DNA of 64,000 bases from Capilliphycus salinus (GCF_047276495.1 NZ_CP178543.1:5518001-5582000); one strand, 5' to 3'; counted from the first letter of the stretch, positions 16,525 through 26,237 are shown. Notes: a model not told the origin generated them from the sequence alone. Program-made: numbers and translations.

Positions 16525-17910
16525 TTAACCCTCTACTATGCGATCGCGTCCTTGTTTTTTCGCTTCATAAAGTGCAGCATCCGCCTTTGAGATTAAAATC
16601 TCACATAAATCTTCTGCTTGCGGAACTTGAGAAGTTACACCCAAACTCAACGTCACGTATTCACAGACGCTAGAGTCTCCATGAGGAATTTGCAGTTGAT
16701 GAATTTCTGAACGAATTAATTCCGCCACTTGTTTGGCGCCTTCTATCTCCGTATTGGGTAAAATTATCGCAAATTCTTCTCCGCCATATCGAGCCACAAA
16801 ATCAGCCGGACGCTTGACCGCTTCCTTGATCGCTTGGGCAATTTTTCGCAAACAGCGATCGCCCGCTTGATGTCCGTAGCGATCGTTATAGTTTTTGAAA
16901 TAATCGATATCTGCTAAAATTAAAGATAGAGGCAATTTATCCCGTTTGGATCGGTTCCATTCCTGTTGTAAATAGTGATCGAAAGCCCGACGATTTGCCA
17001 CTTGAGTTAACGGATCGGAAATCGCCTGTTGATAGAGGTTTTGACTGGTTTGATTGAGCAACATTTCCCATTCTTTGCGTTCGGAAATATCTCGAATGGT
17101 CACAGCGAACCCCTCACCATTTTTGACCGCAGTGATTTGATACCAATGCTGGGGGAGATTCAGCCTTTCCAAATGCAACTCTTGATTCCAGGTTTCTCCC
17201 GTTTCTACCACTCGAACTAACTGGTCAAATAGATTGCTGTCAATTTGATCTATCATACTTTTTAGTAGGCGTTGACCGACTAAAGAATTCGCGGGTTGAC
17301 CGATGAGTTGAGCGACAACTGGATTCGCTACAACACAGCGAAAATAGGCTATCTTTCCCCAGCGATCGCGAACCGCTTTAAAAGCAGCAATTCCATCGGG
17401 CGAACTATTTAAAACACTCGCCAACAGCGCCCGAGACTCGCAGAGAATTTCTTCGACGTGTTGACGTCGTTCAATTTCTCGGGTTAGCTGCATTTTTTGA
17501 CGTTTAAAGGCGAGTTGATTTTCGATACGGGTCACAATTTCTTCAATGTTAAAAGGTTTGTTAATATAATCAAAACTACCCACAGGCAAGGCTTTGATTT
17601 TTTCAAAAACCTCCTGTAAACTGCTCATAAAAATAATGGGTATTTCAAAAGTTTTGGGGTTGCTTTTTAGATGTTTAAAAAAGTGATTTCCTTCCATTCC
17701 CGGCAGAAAAATATCTAATAAAATTAAATCGGGAGAAGAATATTCAGCTTGCGCCCGTGCCGTTTCTAAATTTTCCGCCTTGATGGGAAGATAACCAGAA
17801 TTGGTTAAACTTTCGGCTAAAAGGTTTAAATTTTCCCGCGAATCATCAACGATTAGAATGCGACCCAGTATGTTTTTATTGTTTGAATAAATCATAACGA
17901 TCTCTTGCAC
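16525..17910 (-). CDS. Response-regulator diguanylate cyclase (REC-PAS-GGDEF)
   Basis: A 461-residue protein. The receiver domain (about 17-135) has the acidic pair VDD and phospho-acceptor Asp66 in LLDIFLPG. A helical linker is followed by a PAS-like domain (about 165-285) and a C-terminal GGDEF domain (about 300-461) with active-site GGEEF near residue 376. An RxxD inhibitory site (RPAD) lies five residues before it, so product feedback by c-di-GMP is expected. It should make cyclic di-GMP when phosphorylated by an unseen kinase, affecting motility or attachment. ATG 17910 and an ATG five codons later are both possible starts. Confidence 0.92.
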   Translation of the reverse strand: MQEIVMIYSNNKNILGRILIVDDSRENLNLLAESLTNSGYLPIKAENLETARAQAEYSSPDLILLDIFLPGMEGNHFFKHLKSNPKTFEIPIIFMSSLQEVFEKIKALPVGSFDYINKPFNIEEIVTRIENQLAFKRQKMQLTREIERRQHVEEILCESRALLASVLNSSPDGIAAFKAVRDRWGKIAYFRCVVANPVVAQLIGQPANSLVGQRLLKSMIDQIDSNLFDQLVRVVETGETWNQELHLERLNLPQHWYQITAVKNGEGFAVTIRDISERKEWEMLLNQTSQNLYQQAISDPLTQVANRRAFDHYLQQEWNRSKRDKLPLSLILADIDYFKNYNDRYGHQAGDRCLRKIAQAIKEAVKRPADFVARYGGEEFAIILPNTEIEGAKQVAELIRSEIHQLQIPHGDSSVCEYVTLSLGVTSQVPQAEDLCEILISKADAALYEAKKQGRDRIVEG

Positions 17911-18342
17911 CGCTTATCAGTTTTAAACTTGTTAAAATCACACTTTTTATACAAATCAAACATTCGGATTCAATCCGATCAAACCTACTGAAAACCCGCT
18001 CAAATCCTGTCGAACAGTTTTTAAAAACAGAAAAAAGAGTGATCCCAGTCTCCGAAGACCAGAACAGACTGAGGGAAAAAATATCAAAAGTTGACTCGGA
18101 GGGGACGAGGGAAAATTTAACCCAAAATTTCAGGGAGGTCTAGACTGAATAGGCGGCTTAATCTACCTTTATTATGACAAAATAGATTCAAGCTGAAAAG
18201 GCATTCTAAACAAAAGCCTGACAACGGATGAAAAAAACAGGGTCTGATGGCGATCGCAAAGTATAGCTATAATAACAGTAAATTGTGCTTTGGGAGTAAC
18301 GGGGAACGCTTAAAATAAAAAAAAACTGTTTCTCGAACATCG
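17911..18342. other. Intergenic region between divergent genes
   Basis: About 430 bp between the leftward GGDEF gene and the rightward moeA. It must contain both promoters. No gene, repeat of the families in this window or clear hairpin was seen. Confidence 0.5.
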
Positions 18343-19569
18343 ATGTTACCTGTTGACCAAGCCGAATCAATCATCTTAGACCTGATCCAACCCTTAAAAA
18401 GTCCCTCGGATATCGAAACCGTTGATCTCCAAGACGCCATCGGACGAGTATTAGCAAGTCCTGCGATCAGTAGTCTCGATTTTCCCCATTGGGATAACTC
18501 CGCGATGGATGGTTATGCTGTCCGTTATGCGGATATTGAAGGATGTACATCCGATCATCCCCAAACCCTAGAAATTATCGAAGAAATTCCCGCCGGATCT
18601 CAACCCCAATATACCCTACAACCCGGAGAAGCGGCGCGGATTTTTACAGGGGCTTGTTTACCGGAGGGGGCGGATACTATTGTCATGCAAGAAGACACCC
18701 AACGCCAAGGAAATCAGGTTAAAATTTTTAACTGTCCTCAACCCCAAGCCTTTGTGCGTCGTCAGGGTAGTTTTTACAAAGCCGGAGACTTGTTATTAAC
18801 GCCCGGAATTTTGTTAGATGCGCCCGATATTGCAGTATTGGCGGCGAGTCAATGTGTAAAAGTTCCGGTTTTTCGTCGGGTGAAAGTGGCGATTTTTTCC
18901 ACAGGGGATGAATTAGTAACACCCGATCAACTCTTAGGTCCGGGACAATTGGTTGATTCTAACTCTTATGCGTTGACGGCGTTAATGTTTAAAATGGGCG
19001 TTAAACCGATTAATTTGGGAATTGTGACCGATGATCCCCAAGCGTTAAAACAAACCATTTCTCAAGCCATTTCTGAGGCGGATCTGGTGCTTTCTACGGG
19101 GGGGGTTTCGGTGGGAGATTACGATTATATCGAACAAATTCTCACAGAATTGGGCGGTAAAATTCATATTCAGTCTGTGGCTATTCAACCGGGTAAACCG
19201 TTAACGGTGGCAAAATTTCCCCATTGTGTTTATTTTGGTTTACCGGGAAATCCGGTATCGGCTTTAGTTACCTGTTGGCGGTTTATTTTACCTGCGATTA
19301 GAAAACTTTCGGGGTTAAAATCAGAAGATTATCAACCGGTTTTTATTAAAGCGCGATCGCAAAGTCTTTTACAATCTAAGGGAAAACGAGAAACCTATCT
19401 TTGGGGTAAACTTAGCGTTATTAACGGTGAGTATAGCTTTCAACTCGCACCGGGAACTCATAATAGTGCCAATTTAGTTAATCTCGCCCAAACCACAGGA
19501 TTAGCAGTTTTACCGATTAATTGTACACAAATTCAGGCGGGAGATTTTGTTAATGTTTTACCAGTCTAA
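18343..19569 (+). CDS. moeA: Molybdopterin molybdenumtransferase
   Basis: A 408-residue MoeA protein that inserts molybdate into adenylated molybdopterin to give molybdenum cofactor. Visible family motifs are DNSAMDGYAVR near residue 55, RIFTGACLPEGADTIVMQED near 105, STGDELV, STGGVSVGDYDYI and LPGNPVSA. The C-terminal beta-barrel domain IV is complete (APGTHNSANLVNLAQTTGL). The start is assigned from the ATG at 18343, which has no obvious Shine-Dalgarno. No other moa or moe genes are adjacent. Confidence 0.95.
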   Translation: MLPVDQAESIILDLIQPLKSPSDIETVDLQDAIGRVLASPAISSLDFPHWDNSAMDGYAVRYADIEGCTSDHPQTLEIIEEIPAGSQPQYTLQPGEAARIFTGACLPEGADTIVMQEDTQRQGNQVKIFNCPQPQAFVRRQGSFYKAGDLLLTPGILLDAPDIAVLAASQCVKVPVFRRVKVAIFSTGDELVTPDQLLGPGQLVDSNSYALTALMFKMGVKPINLGIVTDDPQALKQTISQAISEADLVLSTGGVSVGDYDYIEQILTELGGKIHIQSVAIQPGKPLTVAKFPHCVYFGLPGNPVSALVTCWRFILPAIRKLSGLKSEDYQPVFIKARSQSLLQSKGKRETYLWGKLSVINGEYSFQLAPGTHNSANLVNLAQTTGLAVLPINCTQIQAGDFVNVLPV

Positions 19570-19586
19570 GCCTTTATTCAGTCACC

Positions 19587-19813
19587 GTAGGGGCGGGTTC
19601 GGCGAAAACCTATCTTACCCAAAAATAACTTACATAAACCCGCCCCTTTTCAGTGACCAGTTTTGTAGGGGCGGGTTCGGCGAAAACCTATCTTACCCAA
19701 AAATAACTTACATAAACCCGCCCCAACCCCCGATCAGTTTTTCCCCGACACCGGGGCGGGTTTATATCAGTTGTCTGTGGGAGGTTATAAATCAATTCGG
19801 AACCCGCCCCTAC
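19587..19813 (+). repeat. Cluster of three GTAGGGGCG-type palindromic repeats
   Basis: Two near-identical copies at 19587-19646 and 19665-19724 share the interior CGGCGAAAACCTATCTTACC. A third copy with a different interior is at 19751-19813 (GGGGCGGGTTTATATC to AACCCGCCCCTAC). All have GGGGCGGGTT/AACCCGCCCC-type termini. The cluster fills the space after moeA and before the response regulator. Confidence 0.75.
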
Positions 19814-19839
19814 ACCCGACTGTTGCCTTTTGCATGGTT

Positions 19840-19900
19840 GCCTATTCCCTGTTCCCTGTTCCCTGTTCCCTGTTGCCTGTTGCCTGTTCCCTGTTCCCTT
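19840..19900 (+). repeat. Heptanucleotide short tandem repeat (CTGTTCC type)
   Basis: About eight head-to-tail heptads alternating CTGTTCC and CTGTTGC just upstream of the response regulator's ribosome binding site. This is a typical cyanobacterial short tandem repeat, likely to vary in length between strains. Confidence 0.8.
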
Positions 19901-19916
19901 AAAATAGGAGTTTGAT

Positions 19917-20552
19917 ATGCGTGTTTTAATTGTTGAAGATGATCCGATGATGCAACTGGGTTTAGAACAAGTTTTATCCGAGTGGACGGATATTGATTTA
20001 ATTGGGGTGGTTGATGATGGTTATTTGGGCGTAGAAACGGCTTTAAACCAACAACCCGATCTGATTTTAATGGATATTGGTTTACCTCGAATGGATGGAA
20101 TAGAAGCCACCCAAAAAATTAAGCAGGCTTTACCCAAAACTCGTATTGTGATGTTAACTTCTCATACCGCTGAAACGGAAGTGATCGCGGCGTTGTCGAG
20201 TGGGGCGGATGCTTATTGTATTAAAGGGGCGAGTGTTGAAAGGCTTTATGGGGCGATCAAAGCGGCGAGTGAGGGGGCGACTTATCTCGATCCCCAAGTG
20301 GCGAAATATCTGGTTAAACATTTACAACCGTCTACTCCTCAAAATGATTGTAAAAATAGCAATTTATCCCCCCGAGAATTTGATGTTTTAAAGTTGATGG
20401 TCGAGGGGAAAACGAATGTACAAATAGCTGAAGAATTATATTTGAGTCCGAATACGATTAAAACTCATGTTCGAGGAATTATGAATAAATTATCGGTGGA
20501 CGATCGCGTACAAGCTGCGGTCACTGCACTGCGGTCGGGGTTGGTGAATTAA
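19917..20552 (+). CDS. NarL/FixJ-family response regulator
   Basis: A 211-residue two-domain regulator. The receiver domain (about 1-120) has acidic residues VEDD and phospho-acceptor Asp53 in LILMDIGLP. The C-terminal LuxR-type helix-turn-helix (about 145-208) includes LSPREFDVLKLMVEG and NTIKTHVRGIMNKL. It should bind DNA as a phosphorylation-controlled dimer. A good Shine-Dalgarno AGGAG at 19906-19910 fixes the ATG at 19917. No partner histidine kinase is adjacent. The heptad repeats immediately upstream could influence its promoter spacing. Confidence 0.93.
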   Translation: MRVLIVEDDPMMQLGLEQVLSEWTDIDLIGVVDDGYLGVETALNQQPDLILMDIGLPRMDGIEATQKIKQALPKTRIVMLTSHTAETEVIAALSSGADAYCIKGASVERLYGAIKAASEGATYLDPQVAKYLVKHLQPSTPQNDCKNSNLSPREFDVLKLMVEGKTNVQIAEELYLSPNTIKTHVRGIMNKLSVDDRVQAAVTALRSGLVN

Positions 20553-20604
20553 TCGGATTTTCAAAGGGTTTAAACTGGGGTGTTCTTCTCTACTTTAATG
20601 GGGA

Positions 20605-21057
20605 TCAATTCTTGCCATCTATTGGCTGATAATCCGTGCAATCTTTGGCGTTTTCGCTCAAAACGATAGAGGGCTGAACCGCACATTTAAGATGAAGATT
20701 ATTATTAAAATATTGACAATTTGCACAGGGAATTTTATTGAAGGGCTTGGTTATCGAGAGATTACTTCTCAGCAGTTTTCTGGCTTGTAACTGCTTAATA
20801 AACACAACAATAAAAGCGATTCCTAAAAAACCCGAGGCGAGATAGATTAACCCCAGTCCTTGCTGAGATGCAGAAGTTGGGTTAACGGAGTCTTCTGTTA
20901 GCGGAACTTCCTGTTGTAAAATTGACTCTCGCGAGTCTGCTTTGTAATAGCTTACGGCTTCGGAATGAGAGATTAACATACTAAAGGCAAAGGTATTTCT
21001 ATTGGTGGGGCTATTGATATTATACTCAGTATTAGACAGTTGTCCGGACACCTGCAT
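20605..21057 (-). CDS. Single-pass membrane protein with C-terminal cysteine motif
   Basis: A 150-residue protein of unrecognised function. There is one hydrophobic segment (about 68-87, LIYLASGFLGIAFIVVFIKQ). The C-terminal domain holds CANCQYF, then LKCAVQPS and a final Cys in KDCTDYQP. The C-x2-C and two further cysteines suggest a small metal-binding or disulphide-bonded unit, a pattern I associate with short cyanobacterial proteins. Start at ATG 21057 is uncertain; another ATG at 20979 would give 124 residues. It overlaps no neighbour and is convergent with the response regulator. Confidence 0.6.
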   Translation of the reverse strand: MQVSGQLSNTEYNINSPTNRNTFAFSMLISHSEAVSYYKADSRESILQQEVPLTEDSVNPTSASQQGLGLIYLASGFLGIAFIVVFIKQLQARKLLRSNLSITKPFNKIPCANCQYFNNNLHLKCAVQPSIVLSENAKDCTDYQPIDGKN

Positions 21058-21197
21058 CCTTCTTAGGGAAGAATAATGATTTGTCTCTAGATCTGCAAAA
21101 AGACGGGTTGGTTCGTATTCAGAAAGAGGGAAATTTGTCCTCTATTCCCCCTTTCCGGTCATCGCTGAAAATTTAAGACAGATTTAATCTTCTCGAT

Positions 21198-21932
21198 CTA
21201 TGTTGGACGGGGAGAAGATTGAAAAAATTTTCGGCGACGGTGGCGTTTTTTGACAAATAAAAAAATCCCGTATAAAATTAGAGTTTCCCCTAAAAGTTCG
21301 GAGAATTCCTCAATTGCAACTCGAACTTTCTCGGCAAAAAACAAAATGAAATCATGGTCAAATAATAACCCGACAAACAGCCGAAACCAACCTTTAAACA
21401 GTTCCGCACCCAATCCCCCGACAATTAATAAACCGAGTCCAAGCAACACAATTAACATTTCCTGACGGTAGACTCGCCACAACCTGCGAACATCTTTGTA
21501 CCAAACCAGAGGAGTCATCGAAAAGACACCCAAATAAATTCCCATCCAGTCTCCTTTTTCGATCCCCGCAAACCAATCATCCAATTGCAGATGAATTTCA
21601 AAGATTTCATCCAGAGTCGCGTAAAGTAATAAAATCGCGATCGCCAACTTAAACCCCGCAGAAGGCGGTAATTTTGAACGGGGTTCGGTCACTAACAAAA
21701 TCAACGCGATCGAACCAATTCCAAACAAATAAAACGCCTGCAAAAAAGAAGGAATCGTCATTTGACCATTCATGTCAAAAGGCGGATAGGGTTCGCCCGT
21801 TAACAAGATGCTACCCAGATAGATAGCCACAATGACAAGTTCAAACCCAATTACACTCACTAAAATCGCAAAGCTAGAGGGTTTTAGAGGAAGTTGTTTG
21901 AGTTTCTTGATCTTGTTCACAGTGGTGAGCAA
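21198..21932 (-). CDS. Polytopic membrane protein of unknown function
   Basis: A 244-residue protein with about six hydrophobic segments (about 17-42, 62-80, 90-108, 125-143, 157-178 and 212-232). The loops are rich in acidic and aromatic residues, including TLDEIFEIHLQLDDW. No enzymatic motif was recognised. No ATG is available near the start; the frame opens with TTG at 21932 or GTG at 21920. It may form a leftward unit with the gene ending at 20605. Confidence 0.6.
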   Translation of the reverse strand: MLTTVNKIKKLKQLPLKPSSFAILVSVIGFELVIVAIYLGSILLTGEPYPPFDMNGQMTIPSFLQAFYLFGIGSIALILLVTEPRSKLPPSAGFKLAIAILLLYATLDEIFEIHLQLDDWFAGIEKGDWMGIYLGVFSMTPLVWYKDVRRLWRVYRQEMLIVLLGLGLLIVGGLGAELFKGWFRLFVGLLFDHDFILFFAEKVRVAIEEFSELLGETLILYGIFLFVKKRHRRRKFFQSSPRPT

Positions 21933-22003
21933 AAAAAATACAACTTTCCCCTCTACAAATTCTATTTTGTCGATTCCTGATCGCGAGCAAAATTTATGGC
22001 GAT

Positions 22004-22846
22004 TTATTGCGGATGTACCGAACCATCGGGTAAAATAGCACCGGCGAGGATCGTCCCGGTCAGTTTAACCATGATCCGATCGCCCATTCCGACTTTCGCC
22101 CCGGTTAAGTTGGCGCCCCGCAGATCCGCCCCGCTTAAGTCGGCACCGATCAAATTGGCCTCTTGCAAATTGGCATAACGCAGGTCCGCTTGCAGGAAAT
22201 TGGCCCGAAACAAATTCGCCTTGTACAAACAAGCGCCATTCAAGTTGACTTTGTGCAGGAAAGCATCGCTCAAATTCGCGTGGCTCAGATCCGCACCGGT
22301 CAAATTCCGCCCCGAAAAATCTCTTTCTTTAAGATCAGCCCCTTTCAGGTCAACGCCGCTCATATCGGGCGCGTGAGGCCGCTGATAGGCACTTTTGGGG
22401 GGATAGTCCGCTTGAGGGGGTTGGGGTTGGGGTTGGGGTTTCGGTTGAGGTTGGGGTTGGGGTTTTGGTTGGGGTTTCGCTTGCGGTGGACGGGAAGTCG
22501 CCGACGCCGCCGGACGATAATAGGTTTTCGCCTGGGTTTGAGTCGAGGACGCCGAATATCGGGTTGTGGTTTGTCGGGTCGATGCGGTCGTCGAATGCTG
22601 ACGGGTAGACTTATATTGAGAGGTTGTGCTACGTTTTAAAATTGAGCGCAATTTATCTCGCGCTAAGTTAATCTCCTTTAGCTTATCTTCTGCTATTTTT
22701 CGTAATCGCTGATTATCTTCGGGAATGCGATCGGGATGCCAAATAAACGCCAAGTCCTTGTAAGCCTGATCGACCACTTCCAGAGTGGCACCCGGCTTCA
22801 GTTCTAACACGCGATAGCAATAGTTTAGTTCGCTTGGAGTCATCAT
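22004..22846 (-). CDS. J-domain protein with C-terminal pentapeptide repeats
   Basis: Starting at ATG 22846 (a GTG at 22864 is also in frame), this protein of about 280 residues has a DnaJ domain at its N-terminus, with the HPD motif in FIWHPDRIPED. A low-complexity linker of S/T/Q and then P/Q repeats (KPQPKPQPQ-like) leads to about eighteen pentapeptides (ADLKGADLKERDFSGRN and on) to the end. The J-domain would stimulate an Hsp70 ATPase, and the beta-helix may dock to a target. The long proline-glutamine spacer is encoded by a GGTTGG-type DNA repeat, so its length probably varies. Confidence 0.8.
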   Translation of the reverse strand: MMTPSELNYCYRVLELKPGATLEVVDQAYKDLAFIWHPDRIPEDNQRLRKIAEDKLKEINLARDKLRSILKRSTTSQYKSTRQHSTTASTRQTTTRYSASSTQTQAKTYYRPAASATSRPPQAKPQPKPQPQPQPKPQPQPQPPQADYPPKSAYQRPHAPDMSGVDLKGADLKERDFSGRNLTGADLSHANLSDAFLHKVNLNGACLYKANLFRANFLQADLRYANLQEANLIGADLSGADLRGANLTGAKVGMGDRIMVKLTGTILAGAILPDGSVHPQ

Positions 22847-22864
22847 GGAAGTGGCAGAAGTCAC

Positions 22865-23168
22865 TCAAATTTCGATTTGGGAGTTTGGGCTAACTGCATT
22901 TTCAGGAAACCTTTGCAATTTTAGCCCGGAGATTGGGGTAAAACCCGTTAACGGTCATGGAGACATTGGGTAAGATTGCCTGTACGGTTGCTGGAAACAC
23001 AACTCTCACGCATTGATCGTTGCATCTATTCCCTGAACAAGTTAGGCTTGTTAAACTATTTTAACGCCTTGTCGGAATATAACAGTGTGGATTCTTCCCA
23101 ATAAAGGAAAAAGTATTCAACAGATCAACTTTAATTTTTGTGCGATTGTTGACGATTTTCTGATTTCT
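22865..23168. other. Intergenic region
   Basis: About 300 bp upstream of the J-domain gene and downstream of the SLH/glycosidase gene. It should carry the J-domain promoter. No repeat, hairpin or gene stood out. Confidence 0.4.
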
Positions 23169-25493
23169 TTATCTCCAAAATAGACCTAAACCATTATGAA
23201 CCCTGGCGGCTGTATCCGGTGTTCGGTTCAGTAAATGACCGCCTAAAATCAGGCTAGTCGAACTTCCACCATCTAAGTTTAAACCCGACCCCGCCCCAAG
23301 TTGCTGTATCAGTTTTGCCAATTCGGTTAAATCAGGCCCCGGCCCTCCCACACGGTTGTGAACGGTTACAATCAATAAATTACCGTTGGCGTCAACTCCA
23401 ATGGCGCTGCGAATGGCACGCTGTTGGGAAAACCAAATATTAAACCCTTCCGCTTCGGGATCAACAACAATTTGATTTTGTTGTAACAAGAGCGGCCCCG
23501 CACCTAAAATGTGAGGATATTGGTTAAACTCCGACGGTGTTGTTTTCGCTGCGATCGCAATTTTAGCACCAATCGGGAACGAACTCACAGCGCTTTTAAA
23601 AGATCGAAAGCTGAGTATATAACCCCCCGTCGGGATCGCGATCGGGGTTTTATCGTCTGTGGCTTCTATTTGACGAGTGATTTGATTATTTTCAACAATA
23701 ATTAACACTTCATTTAAGGTTAGCGGGGTGTAACTGCTTCCCCAGTCGGTTGTATAACGGGCTATTCCGGCTTTGACATATCCGGTATTTAACAAATCGA
23801 TTTCAAATTCCCGTCCGGTAGAAAGGGTCAAGGTTTCTATTAATTTTAACCTTGCCATTTTTATCGATCCCGCATCATTCCACGCCATCGATCCCCGGTT
23901 CAGGATCGGCCCGGATAACCATTGATTATCTTTGCGAATTGCCCCCAACGGCAACAAATTATTCCGGTTAAAATATCCCCCATTAATCGCCGCCAAACTT
24001 CCCCAAGTCTCGGTAATTTTAGATAAAGAAGCGGTTCCTTTCATTTGGGTTTTATCCGTCCAAATCGGTTTGAGTTTTAATCCCGAATTGGGCTGAACTT
24101 CTAACCAAACCACCGGAAATTTATCTTGATTTAACGTTAAATATTCTTGTCGCCAATTTAAACCCGTACTCCAGAGAATTTTTCGCTCAATTAACGGATC
24201 TTTTCGGATTTCTATCCCGATGCGATTTGGATCGGTCAAGGTAAAAACTTTGATCCCGTAACCGTCGGGTAATTTGCCTTTAATCGTTGTTTGGGTTTCT
24301 CCCACTTTCACCACCGGACGGGGAATTTTTGCCTCAGTTCCGCCCGTTTCTCCTTCGTTTTTTTGGTCTTCATTCGGTTCGGGAATATTCGACTCCGGGG
24401 GCGTTTCTACAAAGCGATCGGCGATAGATTTATCAACGATAGCATCAACCACAATTTCCCAGTCTGAACTGAGTTCGTACAACTCCCAAGGTGTCGGTTG
24501 GTTTAAATCAATCATCATCCGAGAAACCTCGGAAAATTCTTCATAGGTGATATTATCAACTTGACCGATAGCCGAGAAAATATTTAAAGTATTACCGTCG
24601 ATTTCCACTTCCCATTCTGCGGTTTTAGCCAGTTCATCAATATTGAGATAACGGTAGTCTAAATCGAATTTAGATTGAATCGAATAAGGTAGAGTTTCGG
24701 GAGAAAACCAGTTAACCGGTTGGCGATAATTGTCCGAGGTATTTAACGGATTCATTCCCAAAACTAACATCATCCCTTTATCGCTAATTCCCGTTAAAGT
24801 TGAACCGCCAGAATTCCATTGACCCCAGGCGGCTTTCCATTTCCAACCTCTACCATTAACCGATATATGAGTTCCCGTGCGAACAATTCCCGGTTTTGTC
24901 GGTTCAACAATATAAGGAGAAGCCAAAGGTAAAGCTTTTCCCAGAAACACTAACGCTTGATAAATTATTGCGGCTACTTCCGCCCGAGTAGCGGGTTGAT
25001 CGGGATCAAAACGTTCGCTTTGGGGGTAAGTTACAACCAGTTTAGATTCAGTTGCGCCCGCAATTGCGCTAACAGCATAGTTGGGAATTGTAGCCGCATC
25101 CGTGTAAATTTCAGCCAAAGAGAAAGCGGTCGGTTTGGGAATATTTAAACCCGCCACCAAAGATAATAAAACCTGAAGGCGGGTAATCTTGGCTTGGGGT
25201 CGAAAGGTGTTATCAGGAAAGCCAGAAATAAAGCCAGCTTCGTAGGCGTTCTGAATGGCAGAAAACGCCCAAAAGTTGGTTGACACGTCTTTAAAGGGAA
25301 GATAAGCCCGTTTGGGAGGACGTTGGAAGGCGGCCCGCAATAGGGCGGCATATTCGGCACGGGTGAGGGTTTGTTCCGGTCGGAAGGTGCCATCTCGAAA
25401 ACCGCTAACAATAGCTTGGCGTTGTAGGCGGTTAATGAAAGAACGCGCCCAATGTTGGGTAAGATCAGGAAATGGGGGTTGAGGATTAACCAT
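23169..25493 (-). CDS. SLH-domain protein with phosphodiester glycosidase (NAGPA-like) domain
   Basis: A 774-residue protein. Three SLH repeats (about 8-190) show the usual HWARSFINRL, ISGFPDNTFRP and TRAEYAALL motifs. A middle region (about 200-370) is of unclear type. A C-terminal phosphodiester glycosidase domain (about 480-774) has AINGGYFNRNN, the RSAIGVDANG stretch, GLNLDGGSSTSL and the end ARVHNGLGLF. In other proteins this domain removes sugar phosphodiester caps or acts on exopolysaccharide. SLH domains normally anchor to peptidoglycan-linked polymer, yet no signal peptide is visible at the start, so an upstream start or non-classical export is possible. Confidence 0.85.
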   Translation of the reverse strand: MVNPQPPFPDLTQHWARSFINRLQRQAIVSGFRDGTFRPEQTLTRAEYAALLRAAFQRPPKRAYLPFKDVSTNFWAFSAIQNAYEAGFISGFPDNTFRPQAKITRLQVLLSLVAGLNIPKPTAFSLAEIYTDAATIPNYAVSAIAGATESKLVVTYPQSERFDPDQPATRAEVAAIIYQALVFLGKALPLASPYIVEPTKPGIVRTGTHISVNGRGWKWKAAWGQWNSGGSTLTGISDKGMMLVLGMNPLNTSDNYRQPVNWFSPETLPYSIQSKFDLDYRYLNIDELAKTAEWEVEIDGNTLNIFSAIGQVDNITYEEFSEVSRMMIDLNQPTPWELYELSSDWEIVVDAIVDKSIADRFVETPPESNIPEPNEDQKNEGETGGTEAKIPRPVVKVGETQTTIKGKLPDGYGIKVFTLTDPNRIGIEIRKDPLIERKILWSTGLNWRQEYLTLNQDKFPVVWLEVQPNSGLKLKPIWTDKTQMKGTASLSKITETWGSLAAINGGYFNRNNLLPLGAIRKDNQWLSGPILNRGSMAWNDAGSIKMARLKLIETLTLSTGREFEIDLLNTGYVKAGIARYTTDWGSSYTPLTLNEVLIIVENNQITRQIEATDDKTPIAIPTGGYILSFRSFKSAVSSFPIGAKIAIAAKTTPSEFNQYPHILGAGPLLLQQNQIVVDPEAEGFNIWFSQQRAIRSAIGVDANGNLLIVTVHNRVGGPGPDLTELAKLIQQLGAGSGLNLDGGSSTSLILGGHLLNRTPDTAARVHNGLGLFWR

Positions 25494-26126
25494 AATTTGT
25501 TGAGTATGCAGGCAACATCTAACGATCTAAACATTATTTTTCTTTTCCAGATCCTAGAAGGGTTGATCCGCATCAAATGTATCGACAAATGGCGAGTAAA
25601 TTTTCTTTACAATTGGGGTAATCAGTCTCTTTAAGATGGGTATTTCCCTCACCGTCAATGTGCTTCAAACCAACTGCATCTATAGCGAATTATCGAGTTG
25701 GGGATTATAGAATTTTGCCCAGATCCGATCCTCAACTGCACACCCTCGATAAATCAAGCTAAAATTCAAGATAAATTTCTACAGCCTCCTTCTCCTCCGG
25801 AGAACCCGGAACGTTCTGTGTAGCCTCCATCGGTTGAGGGTTTTGACAACCGGAGTCTCCCTCCGACACCATTTCAGTTAGGCTTCAGTGAAAATCAGGT
25901 TTTAAGCCTGTATAGCTTTTAACTGTTAACCCTTTATTGTCTTTCTCAGACAAATTTATTCCCCACGAGGTAGGTAATCCCTACTCGGGTTGTAGATTTT
26001 GGCCGTTTTTGAGAAAATCAAGCCTTTCCGCGTTTTCACTGAATTTTCACATCAACTCGGATCAAACTTGGTAAATTTTACCGAATTTTTACAAATTTTA
26101 AGCACAAGATTCAAGAGGAGTCAAAG
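25494..26126. other. Long intergenic region upstream of small ORFs
   Basis: About 630 bp with no gene recognised on either strand. AT-rich sequence from 26040 to 26100 (repeated TTTTAC-like words) immediately precedes the small ORF at 26127 and probably contains its promoter. It also carries the promoter of the SLH/glycosidase gene on the opposite strand. Confidence 0.4.
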
Positions 26127-26237
26127 ATGAAAGTCCAAAAGAAAAAATCAGCCAATCAAGCCTTCTTGGTGCATGAAAATCCTCCGATCCTGTCTATAAA
26201 ATCCTCCAGTTTTGACACGATTCTCCGGTTTTCTTAA
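26127..26237 (+). CDS. Candidate 36-residue small protein
   Basis: ATG 26127 is preceded by a strong Shine-Dalgarno (AGAGGAG at about 26114-26120). The frame encodes a basic N-terminus MKVQKKKSANQAF, then HENPPILSI and a C-terminus FDTILRFS, ending at TAA. No family was recognised. The initiation site is better than those of most genes in the window, which is the main reason for listing it. It might be a regulatory or precursor peptide, or a leader for the next ORF 55 bp downstream. Confidence 0.4.
   Translation: MKVQKKKSANQAFLVHENPPILSIKSSSFDTILRFS

Noticed and set aside
19547..19915. 122-residue open frame after moeA
   Set aside because: It is a translation of the palindromic repeats and CTGTTCC heptads, with duplicated peptide blocks and no independent start signal.
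22163..22639. 158-residue plus-strand open frame rich in R/G/L
   Set aside because: It is the antisense of pentapeptide codons and the Pro/Gln spacer of the J-domain gene; regularity is inherited from the real gene.
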